From the NCBI GenBank assembly GCA_947254205.1, contig CAMYCE010000062.1, forward strand, positions 1-11,644: 11,644 nt of DNA, read 5' to 3'. The stretch comes from an uncultured Prevotellaceae bacterium (GTDB lineage Bacteria > Bacteroidota > Bacteroidia > Bacteroidales > Muribaculaceae). How positions within the stretch are numbered: position 1 is the stretch's first letter; the number at the start of each line of letters is the position of its first letter. This document shows positions 5,208 through 11,641 of this stretch, piece by piece. The position numbers and the translations under genes were made by a program. The notes beneath the pieces were generated by a model. It did not search any database. It was not told where the DNA came from and was given only the letters and a program-made list of their open reading frames with translations.

Positions 5208-6812
5208 TTACTTGATGATGATTTTGTGGGTGGTGTTGTCCACTGTCACCATGTAGAGCCCAGCAGGCAGAGTGGTGGCCCATGTGGGCGATGTGGCAGT
5301 GGCCACCACCACAGTAGAGCCTTGCATGTTGCAAATGGCGATGTGGCTTCCCAGCTTGAGGGCATTGAGGGTGAGCTGACCACCGGTCACGGCAATAGTG
5401 GCCTCGTTGCGTGCAATGCTATTGACTGCGCTGGTTGAGGTGGAGAGGTTCACATTGTCGATGCGATAGATGGTGGTTTGGCTACCTGCCATGCCTTCAT
5501 ATTCAAATGCAAGGAACACCGGGGCACTTTGTTGGAGGTCGTTGAGTGTGACCGCCATGTTGGCCCACTCGGCTTCGGCATTTTGGGTGATTTCTTTGAT
5601 GCGAGTCACTTCGCCCGTTTTTTTCACCTGCGAGATAAAGAGTTTGGCTCCATTGGGCTTGAGTGTGGTGAGGTTGAATGAGAGTTGCACTTGAGAGGCT
5701 TTGGACAAGTCGAGGGCAGGCATGATGAGGACACTGTTCACCTTGCCTTGCAGGCTCTTGCCCAGTGCATCGATGGCAGGATAGCGATTGGCCCCAATGA
5801 CTTGTCCATTGGTGCGCATGGTCCACTTTTGAGTGCCAGTGAGAGCCACCGATTTCCAGCCGTCGGGCAACAAGTGACTGGCTTCAAAATCTTGATTGAT
5901 GGTTTCGACAGGATTGCTGTCGTCGAGATCGTAGATGTTGTCGAGATCACGCACAACAGCCTTGATGGGAATGAGAATGGTGTTCACTCCCTCGTGATCG
6001 ATTTGCAAGAAACTTGAAAATTCTCCCTTGGTGTCGTTGTTGAGCATCACGGTGATTTTTCCGCCCTCGGTGGTGAGTTCGCTATCGGCCATGAAACGCT
6101 TGCGGTCGCCCACTATTTTCACCTTGGGAGCACTCTTGAGGTGCTTGCCTGTGATGTTGAGGACAATGTCGGCCACCTCGGCATTGGGAGCCACCATACC
6201 AAAGTCGATAACCTCTTTGTCGGCTATGTAGCTTGGTGCAGGTTGTGATGATTGAAAGATTTCGACATCGTCGATAATGGCAATGCGCTTGCTCATGGAG
6301 GTTGAAAATCTCACATAGGTCTCAGCAGTGCCCCCTTTGAGCGTGAGGTCGAAGGCTCGCAGTGAGGTGCCCATGCCGGGTTGATACACACTCACGATGT
6401 GCTTGTCGAGCACTTTGCCATCTTTGTTGAGCACCTCGATGCACAGGGCGTTGTGCGAGTCGTTCCAGCCGTCCATTTTCAGGCGCAGTCTGAAATTGCC
6501 CTCATTGGCCGAGAGGTCAAGAGCCTTGGTGGTGGCAGAGCCATCGCCCTCGTTGTCGCCAAATTTGAGCACTTTGTTGTCGCCAAAGACACGGATATAC
6601 ACCCCGTGGTCGGTAGTCCATCGGTTGCTGCCATGCCATTCTTTCAATTCATAGTCATAGTCGTCGAAGTCGTCTTCCATCACAACTTTGTCGACAGTTT
6701 CGCCGGCTTGGGCGGGTGTCAAATGGGTGGTTGCGTTGCTCATTGTGGCAGGCAGCATGATGCCCATGACCACGAGGCAACGTGTGATGTTGAATAGAAC
6801 TGGTTTTTTCAT
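5208..6812 (-). CDS. Secreted multidomain protein with choice-of-anchor-J-like and T9SS sorting domains
   Basis: An exported protein of 534 residues, probably a surface or secreted adhesin or glycan-binding protein; the ligand is unknown. Residues 1-27 are a signal peptide (MKK, hydrophobic core, cleavage near SNA-TT). Residues 46-188 form a beta-rich jelly-roll/MAM-like domain ending in IIDDVEIF. Residues about 198-290 look like an Ig-type fold (IDFGMVAPN). Residues 303-457 resemble a choice-of-anchor J (cleaved adhesin) domain: INQDFEASHLLPDGWKSV at the start and YRIDNVNL at the end, the type found in gingipain adhesin regions. Residues 462-534 fit a T9SS C-terminal sorting domain (LPAGLYMVTV, ending KIIIK). 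No enzyme active site is seen. It is transcribed toward the tRNA gene, is divergent from the deacetylase gene, and has an A-rich start region without a Shine-Dalgarno sequence. Confidence 0.85.
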   Translation of the reverse strand: MKKPVLFNITRCLVVMGIMLPATMSNATTHLTPAQAGETVDKVVMEDDFDDYDYELKEWHGSNRWTTDHGVYIRVFGDNKVLKFGDNEGDGSATTKALDLSANEGNFRLRLKMDGWNDSHNALCIEVLNKDGKVLDKHIVSVYQPGMGTSLRAFDLTLKGGTAETYVRFSTSMSKRIAIIDDVEIFQSSQPAPSYIADKEVIDFGMVAPNAEVADIVLNITGKHLKSAPKVKIVGDRKRFMADSELTTEGGKITVMLNNDTKGEFSSFLQIDHEGVNTILIPIKAVVRDLDNIYDLDDSNPVETINQDFEASHLLPDGWKSVALTGTQKWTMRTNGQVIGANRYPAIDALGKSLQGKVNSVLIMPALDLSKASQVQLSFNLTTLKPNGAKLFISQVKKTGEVTRIKEITQNAEAEWANMAVTLNDLQQSAPVFLAFEYEGMAGSQTTIYRIDNVNLSTSTSAVNSIARNEATIAVTGGQLTLNALKLGSHIAICNMQGSTVVVATATSPTWATTLPAGLYMVTVDNTTHKIIIK

Positions 6813-6898
6813 TGCTTTGTTTGTGTATTATAAAAGATGATTAAATGTGTCGAATCTTTTTTTTCAAGTAGCGATTGCGTGGTAGAGGAAGATCGGTG

Positions 6899-6906
6899 CA
6901 AAATTA
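6899..6906 (-). promoter_or_regulatory. Likely -7 box for the secreted adhesin-like gene
   Basis: The - strand reads TAATTTTG here, a full -7 match 87 bases upstream of the ATG, giving a leader of roughly 80 bases. No clear -33 TTG is present. The divergent region 6813-7099 holds this box and one for the + strand gene, and no other feature I can support. Confidence 0.5.
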
Positions 6907-7002
6907 ATAAAATTGCCCCACATTTTTCCTCTCTTTATTGATAGCTTGTGCAAAAAACCACAAATAAGACGATGATAGCGTGCAACCAATCATGTTTTTT
7001 TG

Positions 7003-7010
7003 TAATTTTG
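7003..7010 (+). promoter_or_regulatory. Likely -7 box for the polysaccharide deacetylase gene
   Basis: TAATTTTG is a full -7 match. The -33 region is poor. The predicted transcript start near 7017 gives a leader of about 83 bases to the ATG at 7100. The short reading frame beginning at 7024 is in a different frame and is not supported as a gene. Confidence 0.5.
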
Positions 7011-7099
7011 CGCAAAGAATAGAATGGTCATTGATTTCACACGCAGTGATTTTTCTACAATTATAAAAAACATTTATCATCTTCACAGTTTTATATTGA

Positions 7100-8107
7100 A
7101 TGGCCCATTTATCATCATCGCTCAAGAGTCTAATCGTTACCCTCGTCATCTTGCTGGCTGTGGCTGGCACCATCTTTTTCACCAACAAAAGTGTGCAACA
7201 CAGCCTTGGAGCCGACAAGTTGATTGCCACAATCACCCATGCCGACACGATAGCCCCCGTGTTGCAAGTCGAGCCCCTGCAAGTGAGACTGGGCGAGCGC
7301 CCCAACTATCGGGCAGAAGTCACTGTTTCCGACAATTCGGGCAAGGTGAGCCTGTCGATCGACTCTTCGCAGGTTGACCTGAATCGAGGGGGGCGATATA
7401 AAGTGATTTACACCGCCACCGACTCGGCAGGCAACACTACTATTCAAAAAACTAAGCTCAGTGTGGTAGACCCCAATGCCAAGGTGGTGTATCTCACCTT
7501 CGACGACGGCCCCTCACACAACACCCCCGAAATTTTGAAAATACTCAAGCAAAATGGGGTGCATGCCACCTTCTTTGTCACGGCACAGTGGCCCAAGTGC
7601 TTCCCCTACATCAAGCAGGCCCACGACGAGGGACACGCCATTGCCGCCCACTCCTATAGCCACAAATACTCGATCTATGCCAGCAATGAAACGTTTTTCA
7701 ACGATTTGCGCAAAATTGAGCAAGTGATAGCCCAATACACGGGCAAGCCCAGCAAGGTGTTGCGTTTCCCCGGCGGCAGCTCCAATAGTGCTTGGCGCAA
7801 ATATCACCCTCACAGCAAGTTTATGAAAGACTTGTGCCAAGCTGTGCTTGATAGTGGCTATCAATATCACGACTGGAATGTCGACTCTAAAGATGCCGAG
7901 GGGCGCACCTCAACTGTCAGTAGCATTGCCACCAACTCTTGTCGCGAAAAGCCTCGCCAAGTGTGCATTCTCATGCACGATGCGGCTGCCAAGGTCAAGA
8001 CAGTGCAAGCCTTGCCAGCCATCATCAAGTTTTATAAAGACCGTGGCTATGACTTTGATGTGCTCGATGCCTCATCAACCTATGTGTGCCACCATCTCAA
8101 GCCGTGA
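7100..8107 (+). CDS. Membrane-anchored polysaccharide deacetylase (NodB/CE4 family)
   Basis: A metal-dependent deacetylase of 335 residues that probably removes acetyl groups from N-acetylated sugars of peptidoglycan or another envelope polysaccharide. Residues 9-28 are an N-terminal membrane helix or uncleaved signal anchor that would place the rest in the periplasm. Residues about 52-124 form an Ig-like/DUF5011-type domain (DNSGKV, YTATDSAGNTT). The NodB domain spans about 128-325 with all its motifs: TFDDGP with D135 and D136, the metal-binding HSYSH at 184-188, RFPGGSSN at 222-229, DWNVDS from 258, and LMHD with H293. Catalytic activity is therefore expected. The exact substrate cannot be told from sequence. 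It is divergent from the adhesin-like gene and lies 51 bases before tsaE, which has its own promoters. Confidence 0.92.
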   Translation: MAHLSSSLKSLIVTLVILLAVAGTIFFTNKSVQHSLGADKLIATITHADTIAPVLQVEPLQVRLGERPNYRAEVTVSDNSGKVSLSIDSSQVDLNRGGRYKVIYTATDSAGNTTIQKTKLSVVDPNAKVVYLTFDDGPSHNTPEILKILKQNGVHATFFVTAQWPKCFPYIKQAHDEGHAIAAHSYSHKYSIYASNETFFNDLRKIEQVIAQYTGKPSKVLRFPGGSSNSAWRKYHPHSKFMKDLCQAVLDSGYQYHDWNVDSKDAEGRTSTVSSIATNSCREKPRQVCILMHDAAAKVKTVQALPAIIKFYKDRGYDFDVLDASSTYVCHHLKP

Positions 8108-8109
8108 TA

Positions 8110-8139
8110 TTGTAAATCTCAATTATTTGTGTAATTTTG
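8110..8139 (+). promoter_or_regulatory. tsaE promoter P1
   Basis: TTG at 8110-8112, a 19-base spacer, and TAATTTTG at 8132-8139. Start near 8145, about 14 bases before the first ATG. Confidence 0.7.
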
Positions 8140-8156
8140 CGAGAAACGTAATTTTG
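8126..8156 (+). promoter_or_regulatory. tsaE promoter P2, overlapping P1
   Basis: TTTG at 8126-8129, a 19-base spacer, and a second TAATTTTG at 8149-8156. The start point would fall at about 8161-8164, on or next to the second ATG (8162), implying a leaderless message. Confidence 0.5.
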
Positions 8157-8158
8157 GA

Positions 8159-8602
8159 ATGATGACTACAATTGAAATTTTAATCAAAAACACAGCCGAG
8201 TTGCCCGTGGCGGCTCGTGAGTTTATGAGCCACATGGGCGACTTCACGGTTTATGCTTTTTATGGCGATATGGGCGCAGGCAAAACCACATTTATCAATG
8301 CCCTGTGTCGTGAATTGGGAGTTGAAACCGACAGCACCAACTCGCCCTCATTTGCCATCATCAACGAGTATCGCAGCGACACCACAGCCGAGCTCATTTA
8401 TCACTTCGATTGCTATCGCCTCGAAAAAGAAGAGGAAGCCGAAGACATTGGGGTTGAAGACTACTTCGATAGCGGAGCGTTGTGCTTGATAGAGTGGCCC
8501 GAGCGCATTGATGGGCTCTTGCCCGACGACACAGTGACAGTGGAGATTCAGGTGAACGACGATGATAGCCGCACACTTAAAATGACGTTTCCCGATGCCT
8601 AA
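8159..8602 (+). CDS. tsaE: TsaE, ATPase of the tRNA t6A-modification complex
   Basis: A cytoplasmic ATPase of 147 residues that works with TsaB and TsaD to install threonylcarbamoyl on A37 of ANN-decoding tRNAs. The Walker A motif GDMGAGKTT is at 36-44. Family signatures follow: NSPSFAIINEY at 61-71, HFDCYRL at 82-88 and IEWPER at 111-116. The length is typical. Two adjacent ATGs (8159, 8162) are possible starts, and promoter P2 would favour the second. It overlaps the following ligase gene by 8 bases, indicating translational coupling. Confidence 0.95.
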   Translation: MMTTIEILIKNTAELPVAAREFMSHMGDFTVYAFYGDMGAGKTTFINALCRELGVETDSTNSPSFAIINEYRSDTTAELIYHFDCYRLEKEEEAEDIGVEDYFDSGALCLIEWPERIDGLLPDDTVTVEIQVNDDDSRTLKMTFPDA

Positions 8603-9350
8603 GTTCATCAAGCTGGCCCAAGCCAAGTCGACCAATAGCTACATGATGGCTGTGGCTGCCACATTGCCCGGGGGCACGGTGATTTATACCCCTCGACAAA
8701 CGGCGGGACGGGGGCAAAAGGGCAATAGCTGGGAGAGTGAAGACGGCAAAAATCTTGCCTTTTCCTATCTGCTCAAGCAACCTGCAATCGAAGCTAAGCA
8801 ACAATTCTACATCAGCGAGGCAGTGTCGCTTGCAGTGCTCGACTTTTTGAGTCGATACACGCCCCATGTGGCTATCAAGTGGCCCAACGACATTTACTAT
8901 AAAGATTCAAAAATGTGTGGCATGCTCATCGAAAATTCGCTCGATGGCAAAAACATTGCCCACTCAATTATTGGCATAGGCATCAACATCAATCAAGAAA
9001 AATTTTTGAGCGATGCCCCCAACCCCATTTCGCTGAAAAATGTGACAGGCATCGACTATGACCTCGAAGAGCTGTTGCGCGACGTGTGTGGGCGCATCGA
9101 GCAGTTGTGCAACTTTGCTCACATGCAGGGAAGCGACTTTGAGCAACTGCATGAGCGCTATCTTGCCCACCTTTATCGAGCCGATGGTCGGCTCCACACG
9201 TGGCAGTTGCCCGATGGCACGCGATTTAGGGCTATATTGGCCAATGTGGCCCCCGATGGCATGCTCTCGTTGCAATGCGAGCACGACGATGAGGTCAAGA
9301 CCTTTGCTTTCAAGGAAGTGAAGCATGTGATTGGCTCGGTCGACCTTTAG
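8595..9350 (+). CDS. birA: Biotin--[acetyl-CoA-carboxylase] ligase (BirA catalytic type)
   Basis: A biotin-protein ligase of 251 residues that forms biotinyl-5'-AMP and transfers biotin to the carrier lysine of biotin-dependent carboxylases. Visible motifs are the adenylate-binding loop GRGQKGNSW (38-46), KWPND (95-99), GMLIEN (109-114) and GIGININ (127-133). A C-terminal SH3-like segment covers about 200-248. There is no N-terminal helix-turn-helix, so this is a ligase only and not the biotin-operon repressor form. Its ATG lies inside the 3' end of tsaE. Confidence 0.94.
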   Translation: MPKFIKLAQAKSTNSYMMAVAATLPGGTVIYTPRQTAGRGQKGNSWESEDGKNLAFSYLLKQPAIEAKQQFYISEAVSLAVLDFLSRYTPHVAIKWPNDIYYKDSKMCGMLIENSLDGKNIAHSIIGIGININQEKFLSDAPNPISLKNVTGIDYDLEELLRDVCGRIEQLCNFAHMQGSDFEQLHERYLAHLYRADGRLHTWQLPDGTRFRAILANVAPDGMLSLQCEHDDEVKTFAFKEVKHVIGSVDL

Positions 9351-9424
9351 AGCACCACGAGGGGGAGGGAGCATTGCCTGTTGCGAGAACTGAAGTAAAA
9401 AAACTTAATTTTCAAGTAAATAAT

Positions 9425-9431
9425 GAGGAGG
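9425..9431 (+). promoter_or_regulatory. Strong Shine-Dalgarno sequence that fixes the LOG gene start
   Basis: GAGGAGG (AGGAGG core 9426-9431) sits 8 bases before the ATG at 9440. Such a site is unusual for this window, where the other starts are preceded by A-rich sequence. A poor promoter-like pair (TTG 9381-9383 and TAATTTTC 9406-9413, last base off consensus) lies upstream. Confidence 0.7.
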
Positions 9432-9439
9432 AAACAAAA

Positions 9440-9991
9440 ATGAAAATTGCAGTCTATTGCTCTTCGCGCGAAGATTTAGAAGAGAAATTTGTACAACCAG
9501 CCATAGCGCTGGGACGATGGATAGGCGAGCACGGGCACACGCTGGTGTATGGAGGGGTGAAAAGTGGACTCATGCACACAGTGGCTCAAGCCACCCACGA
9601 TGCTGGTGGCAAAGTGCTGGGTGTGGTGCCCGACAGGTTTAAACATCGCACCGATGCAGTGGTCGATCAAGTGGTGAATTGCCAAGACTTGGGCGACCGC
9701 AAAACCATCATGATCGACAATGCACAACTTTTTGTGGTGCTGCCCGGTGGGCTTGGCACTCTCGATGAGTGGCTCAGCACCCTGTCGCAAATCATTGTCA
9801 ACAACAACGACACACGCGACATTATTGTCGTGAATATCGACAACCTCTACTCTGCCCAGCTCAAGCAACTTGAAGAAACGGCACAATCGCCCTTTGCGCG
9901 AGGCAAGCACATCGACAAGTCGATAGCAGTTGCGAGCAGTGAAGAAATGATTTTTCAACTCGATAAAATTAGCAAGAAAAATGAAAAGTAA
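9440..9991 (+). CDS. LOG-family nucleotide 5'-monophosphate phosphoribohydrolase (TIGR00730 type)
   Basis: A Rossmann-fold protein of 183 residues from the family often mislabelled lysine decarboxylase. Characterised members cleave the base from (cytokinin) riboside 5'-monophosphates or other nucleoside monophosphates. Signatures: MKIAVYCSS at the start, GGVKSGLM (38-45), GVVPDRF (61-67), the RKxxM pattern at 87-91, and PGGLGTLDE (102-110), which carries the catalytic Glu. The ATG at 9440 is chosen over the in-frame start at 9374 because it follows a strong Shine-Dalgarno sequence and begins directly with the first beta strand. The bacterial substrate is unknown. It follows the ligase gene after 89 bases and overlaps the adenosyltransferase gene by 11 bases. 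Confidence 0.88.
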   Translation: MKIAVYCSSREDLEEKFVQPAIALGRWIGEHGHTLVYGGVKSGLMHTVAQATHDAGGKVLGVVPDRFKHRTDAVVDQVVNCQDLGDRKTIMIDNAQLFVVLPGGLGTLDEWLSTLSQIIVNNNDTRDIIVVNIDNLYSAQLKQLEETAQSPFARGKHIDKSIAVASSEEMIFQLDKISKKNEK

Positions 9992-10544
9992 AATTTATAC
10001 TCTCACCGGCGACAAGGGCACCACTGCTCTTGTGGGTGGCAAACGTGTCGACAAAGACGACCTGCGCGTTGAGGCCTATGGCACTATCGACGAGCTGAAT
10101 GCCAACATGGGCATTCTTGCCCACAGTTCAAAACTTGAGGAGCACCCTGCCATGCCCGATCTCATCTTCAAAATTCAAAACAAGCTCTTCAACATTGGAG
10201 CCTATCTTGCTACCGATGGTCAAGGCGCTAAAAATCCAATCATGGGCTTGACCGAAACCGATGTAAAAGAGATTGAAGAAAAAATCGACGAAATCGATGG
10301 ACAACTACCGCCATTGAAAGGGTTTATACTGCCTGGAGGCAGCAGGCTCTCGTCGCGTTGCGATGTGTGCCGCACGGTGGCTCGCCGTGCCGAACGTCGC
10401 ATTGTGAGTCTTGCCAAAACGAGCTATGTTGACCCGTTGGTGTTGCAATATTTGAATAGATTGAGCGACTTTTTCTTTGTTTTTGCAAGATTTAACAATA
10501 TTAACTACCAATTTGAGGAAATTTATTGGGACAAAAGCATCTAA
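9981..10544 (+). CDS. Cob(I)yrinic acid a,c-diamide / cobalamin adenosyltransferase, PduO type
   Basis: An enzyme of 187 residues that transfers the 5'-deoxyadenosyl group of ATP to reduced corrinoid, making adenosylcobalamin. Family motifs are present: YTLTGDKGTT at the N-terminus (ATP binding), RVDKDDLRVEAYGTIDELN (22-40), ILPGG, the active-site helix with R131, R135 and E138 (CRTVARRAER), and YLNRLSDFFF near the end. Residue 128 is Asp in CDVCRTV, where I would expect His in many relatives; the essential Arg and Glu residues are kept. The length is normal. Its start overlaps the LOG gene by 11 bases, so the two are probably translated from one message. Confidence 0.93.
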   Translation: MKSKIYTLTGDKGTTALVGGKRVDKDDLRVEAYGTIDELNANMGILAHSSKLEEHPAMPDLIFKIQNKLFNIGAYLATDGQGAKNPIMGLTETDVKEIEEKIDEIDGQLPPLKGFILPGGSRLSSRCDVCRTVARRAERRIVSLAKTSYVDPLVLQYLNRLSDFFFVFARFNNINYQFEEIYWDKSI

Positions 10545-10561
10545 TATATAAAATATAATGC

Positions 10562-10569
10562 TATTTTTG
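10562..10569 (+). promoter_or_regulatory. -7 box ahead of the DUF2795 gene
   Basis: TATTTTTG is a full -7 match, giving a start near 10575 and a leader of about 28 bases. No TTG is found at the right spacing, so the gene may also depend on readthrough from pduO. Confidence 0.5.
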
Positions 10570-10602
10570 CCCAAATTTTAAACTTGGAAAAGACGAGACA
10601 CT

Positions 10603-10827
10603 ATGTACTGGACTCTGGAATTAGCATCAAAGCTTGAAGACGCTCCATGGCCTGCAACCAAAGACGAGCTCATCGACTATGCAATGCGTAGTGGTGCCCC
10701 CATGGAGGTGATTGAAAATCTTCAAGAAATTGAAGACGAGGGTGAAGCCTATGAATCGATCGAAGATATTTGGCCCGATTACCCCACCAACGACGAAGAC
10801 TTCTTCTTTAACGAAGACGAATATTAA
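10603..10827 (+). CDS. DUF2795 family small acidic protein
   Basis: A protein of 74 residues that I recognise as a widespread, strongly conserved Bacteroidetes family (MYWTLELASKLEDAPWPATK, then DELIDYAMRSGAP). The first half resembles a small helical domain. The second half is extremely acidic (NLQEIEDEGEAYESIEDIW) and ends in FFFNEDEY. There is no signal peptide, membrane segment or cysteine, so it should be cytoplasmic. The function is not known; an acidic domain like this could bind a basic partner. It lies 58 bases after the adenosyltransferase gene and ends at a bidirectional terminator. Confidence 0.9.
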   Translation: MYWTLELASKLEDAPWPATKDELIDYAMRSGAPMEVIENLQEIEDEGEAYESIEDIWPDYPTNDEDFFFNEDEY

Positions 10828-10832
10828 CCCTC

Positions 10833-10859
10833 CCCCAATCGGTCGTCGCGATAAAGAAA
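10833..10859 (+). repeat. Possible degenerate internal copy of the terminal repeat
   Basis: CCCCAATCGGTC (10833-10844) followed by GTCGCGATAAAGAAA matches the complement of the left arm (CCCCAATCGGTC, then ATTAG, then GTCGCAATAAGAAA) with five bases missing, one added and one changed. It has the same orientation as the right arm. Chance similarity is possible, since only 27 bases are involved. Confidence 0.4.
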
Positions 10860-10861
10860 CT

Positions 10862-10902
10862 AAAAAACACGGCAGGACACCTAAATTCCTGCCGTGTTTT
10901 TT
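10862..10902. terminator. Bidirectional terminator between DUF2795 and DUF805 genes
   Basis: A 16-bp perfect stem (10862-10877 with 10887-10902; core CACGGCAGGA) closes over a 9-base loop. It begins with A6 and ends in a long T run (10896-10904), so it has a U tract in both transcripts. The + strand gene ends at 10827 and the - strand gene at 10929. Confidence 0.9.
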
Positions 10903-10928
10903 TTATTACTATGACTTGTGCCTCTCGG

Positions 10929-11408
10929 TTAGGCTTGTGGTTCATATTTGGGCGATTCGCCATATTGGTTGGCCTCGGGCTTGCCATCTTGAATGCACAT
11001 GAACAAGGGCACAAGACCGCCCACGCCACACAGCAGATAGAGCCACATGAGGTTGCCACTCTTGCCCACATCGTGCAAGCGACGCACATGGGCAGCTATC
11101 ATGGGCAGGATCATGGCAAGCATCAAAATACCCAAAATGCCAATGCCAATGAAAAATGTGTTGTCGATCGATGAGGCCTGGTCGCTGAGTGCCTGAAAGT
11201 CGCTGTCGAGCGACACTTGCGACATGAGTTCATTGGCTTTGTTCGTTTTCCATTGCACAAGCGCACTGGCACACCAGCTCAAAATAGCATTGAGCAGATA
11301 GAACCACCAAAATTCTGAGCGACGGGCGCGCCCGCTAAAAGTTGCATACTTACTGAAACACGTTTTAATTGCTTCTACAAATCCCATTTGTGGTTTTACT
11401 TGATTCAT
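10929..11408 (-). CDS. DUF805 family inner-membrane protein
   Basis: A membrane protein of 159 residues belonging to DUF805 (the YhaH/YhaI type of Escherichia coli). The diagnostic FSGRARRSEFWWF is at 24-36 and RRLHDVGKSG at 109-118. Membrane helices lie at about 34-52, 85-106 and 120-139. A hydrophilic loop of about 30 residues follows the first helix. The function of the family is unknown. The ATG at 11408 is used; an internal Met at residue 8 (11385-11387) is a possible alternative, as many relatives begin about there. No full -7 box was found upstream on the - strand. It is convergent with the DUF2795 gene. Confidence 0.9.
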   Translation of the reverse strand: MNQVKPQMGFVEAIKTCFSKYATFSGRARRSEFWWFYLLNAILSWCASALVQWKTNKANELMSQVSLDSDFQALSDQASSIDNTFFIGIGILGILMLAMILPMIAAHVRRLHDVGKSGNLMWLYLLCGVGGLVPLFMCIQDGKPEANQYGESPKYEPQA

Positions 11409-11583
11409 TTCATTAAAATTTTTGAAAGTTATTATTAAGTTGATTACAGGTTCTTGAAATCATTCTCCAAGCATTCAATGTGCTTTGAGACAACTAAATT
11501 ATAATAATATTTTGAAAAAAACAATAGTTTGTGAGAAAAAATATTGTTTTTTACATTGAAAAGCCAACAACATTGATAGTGCG

Positions 11584-11641
11584 TCAATATAAACCCAAAT
11601 CGGTCATTAGGTCGCAATAAGAAAATATCTTAGGCTTTTCC
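11584..11641 (-). repeat. Right arm of the terminal inverted repeat
   Basis: Bases 11641-11592 read on the - strand match positions 1-50 with one mismatch (11597). Continuing the left arm's reading frame gives a peptide tail KPKIFSYCDLMTDLGLY and a TGA at 11586-11584, so both arms keep an open frame into the window before stopping at different stop codons. The stretch from 11409 to 11583 between DUF805 and this arm is AT-rich, and I see no gene or clear signal in it. Confidence 0.85.

Noticed and set aside
5091..5438. Reading frame starting inside the tRNA-Leu gene
   Set aside because: It begins within the tRNA, crosses a strong terminator, and continues antisense to the adhesin-like gene.
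7024..7377. Short frame ahead of the polysaccharide deacetylase
   Set aside because: It overlaps the deacetylase gene in another frame and shows no recognisable sequence; the overlapped region encodes the deacetylase membrane anchor and Ig-like domain.
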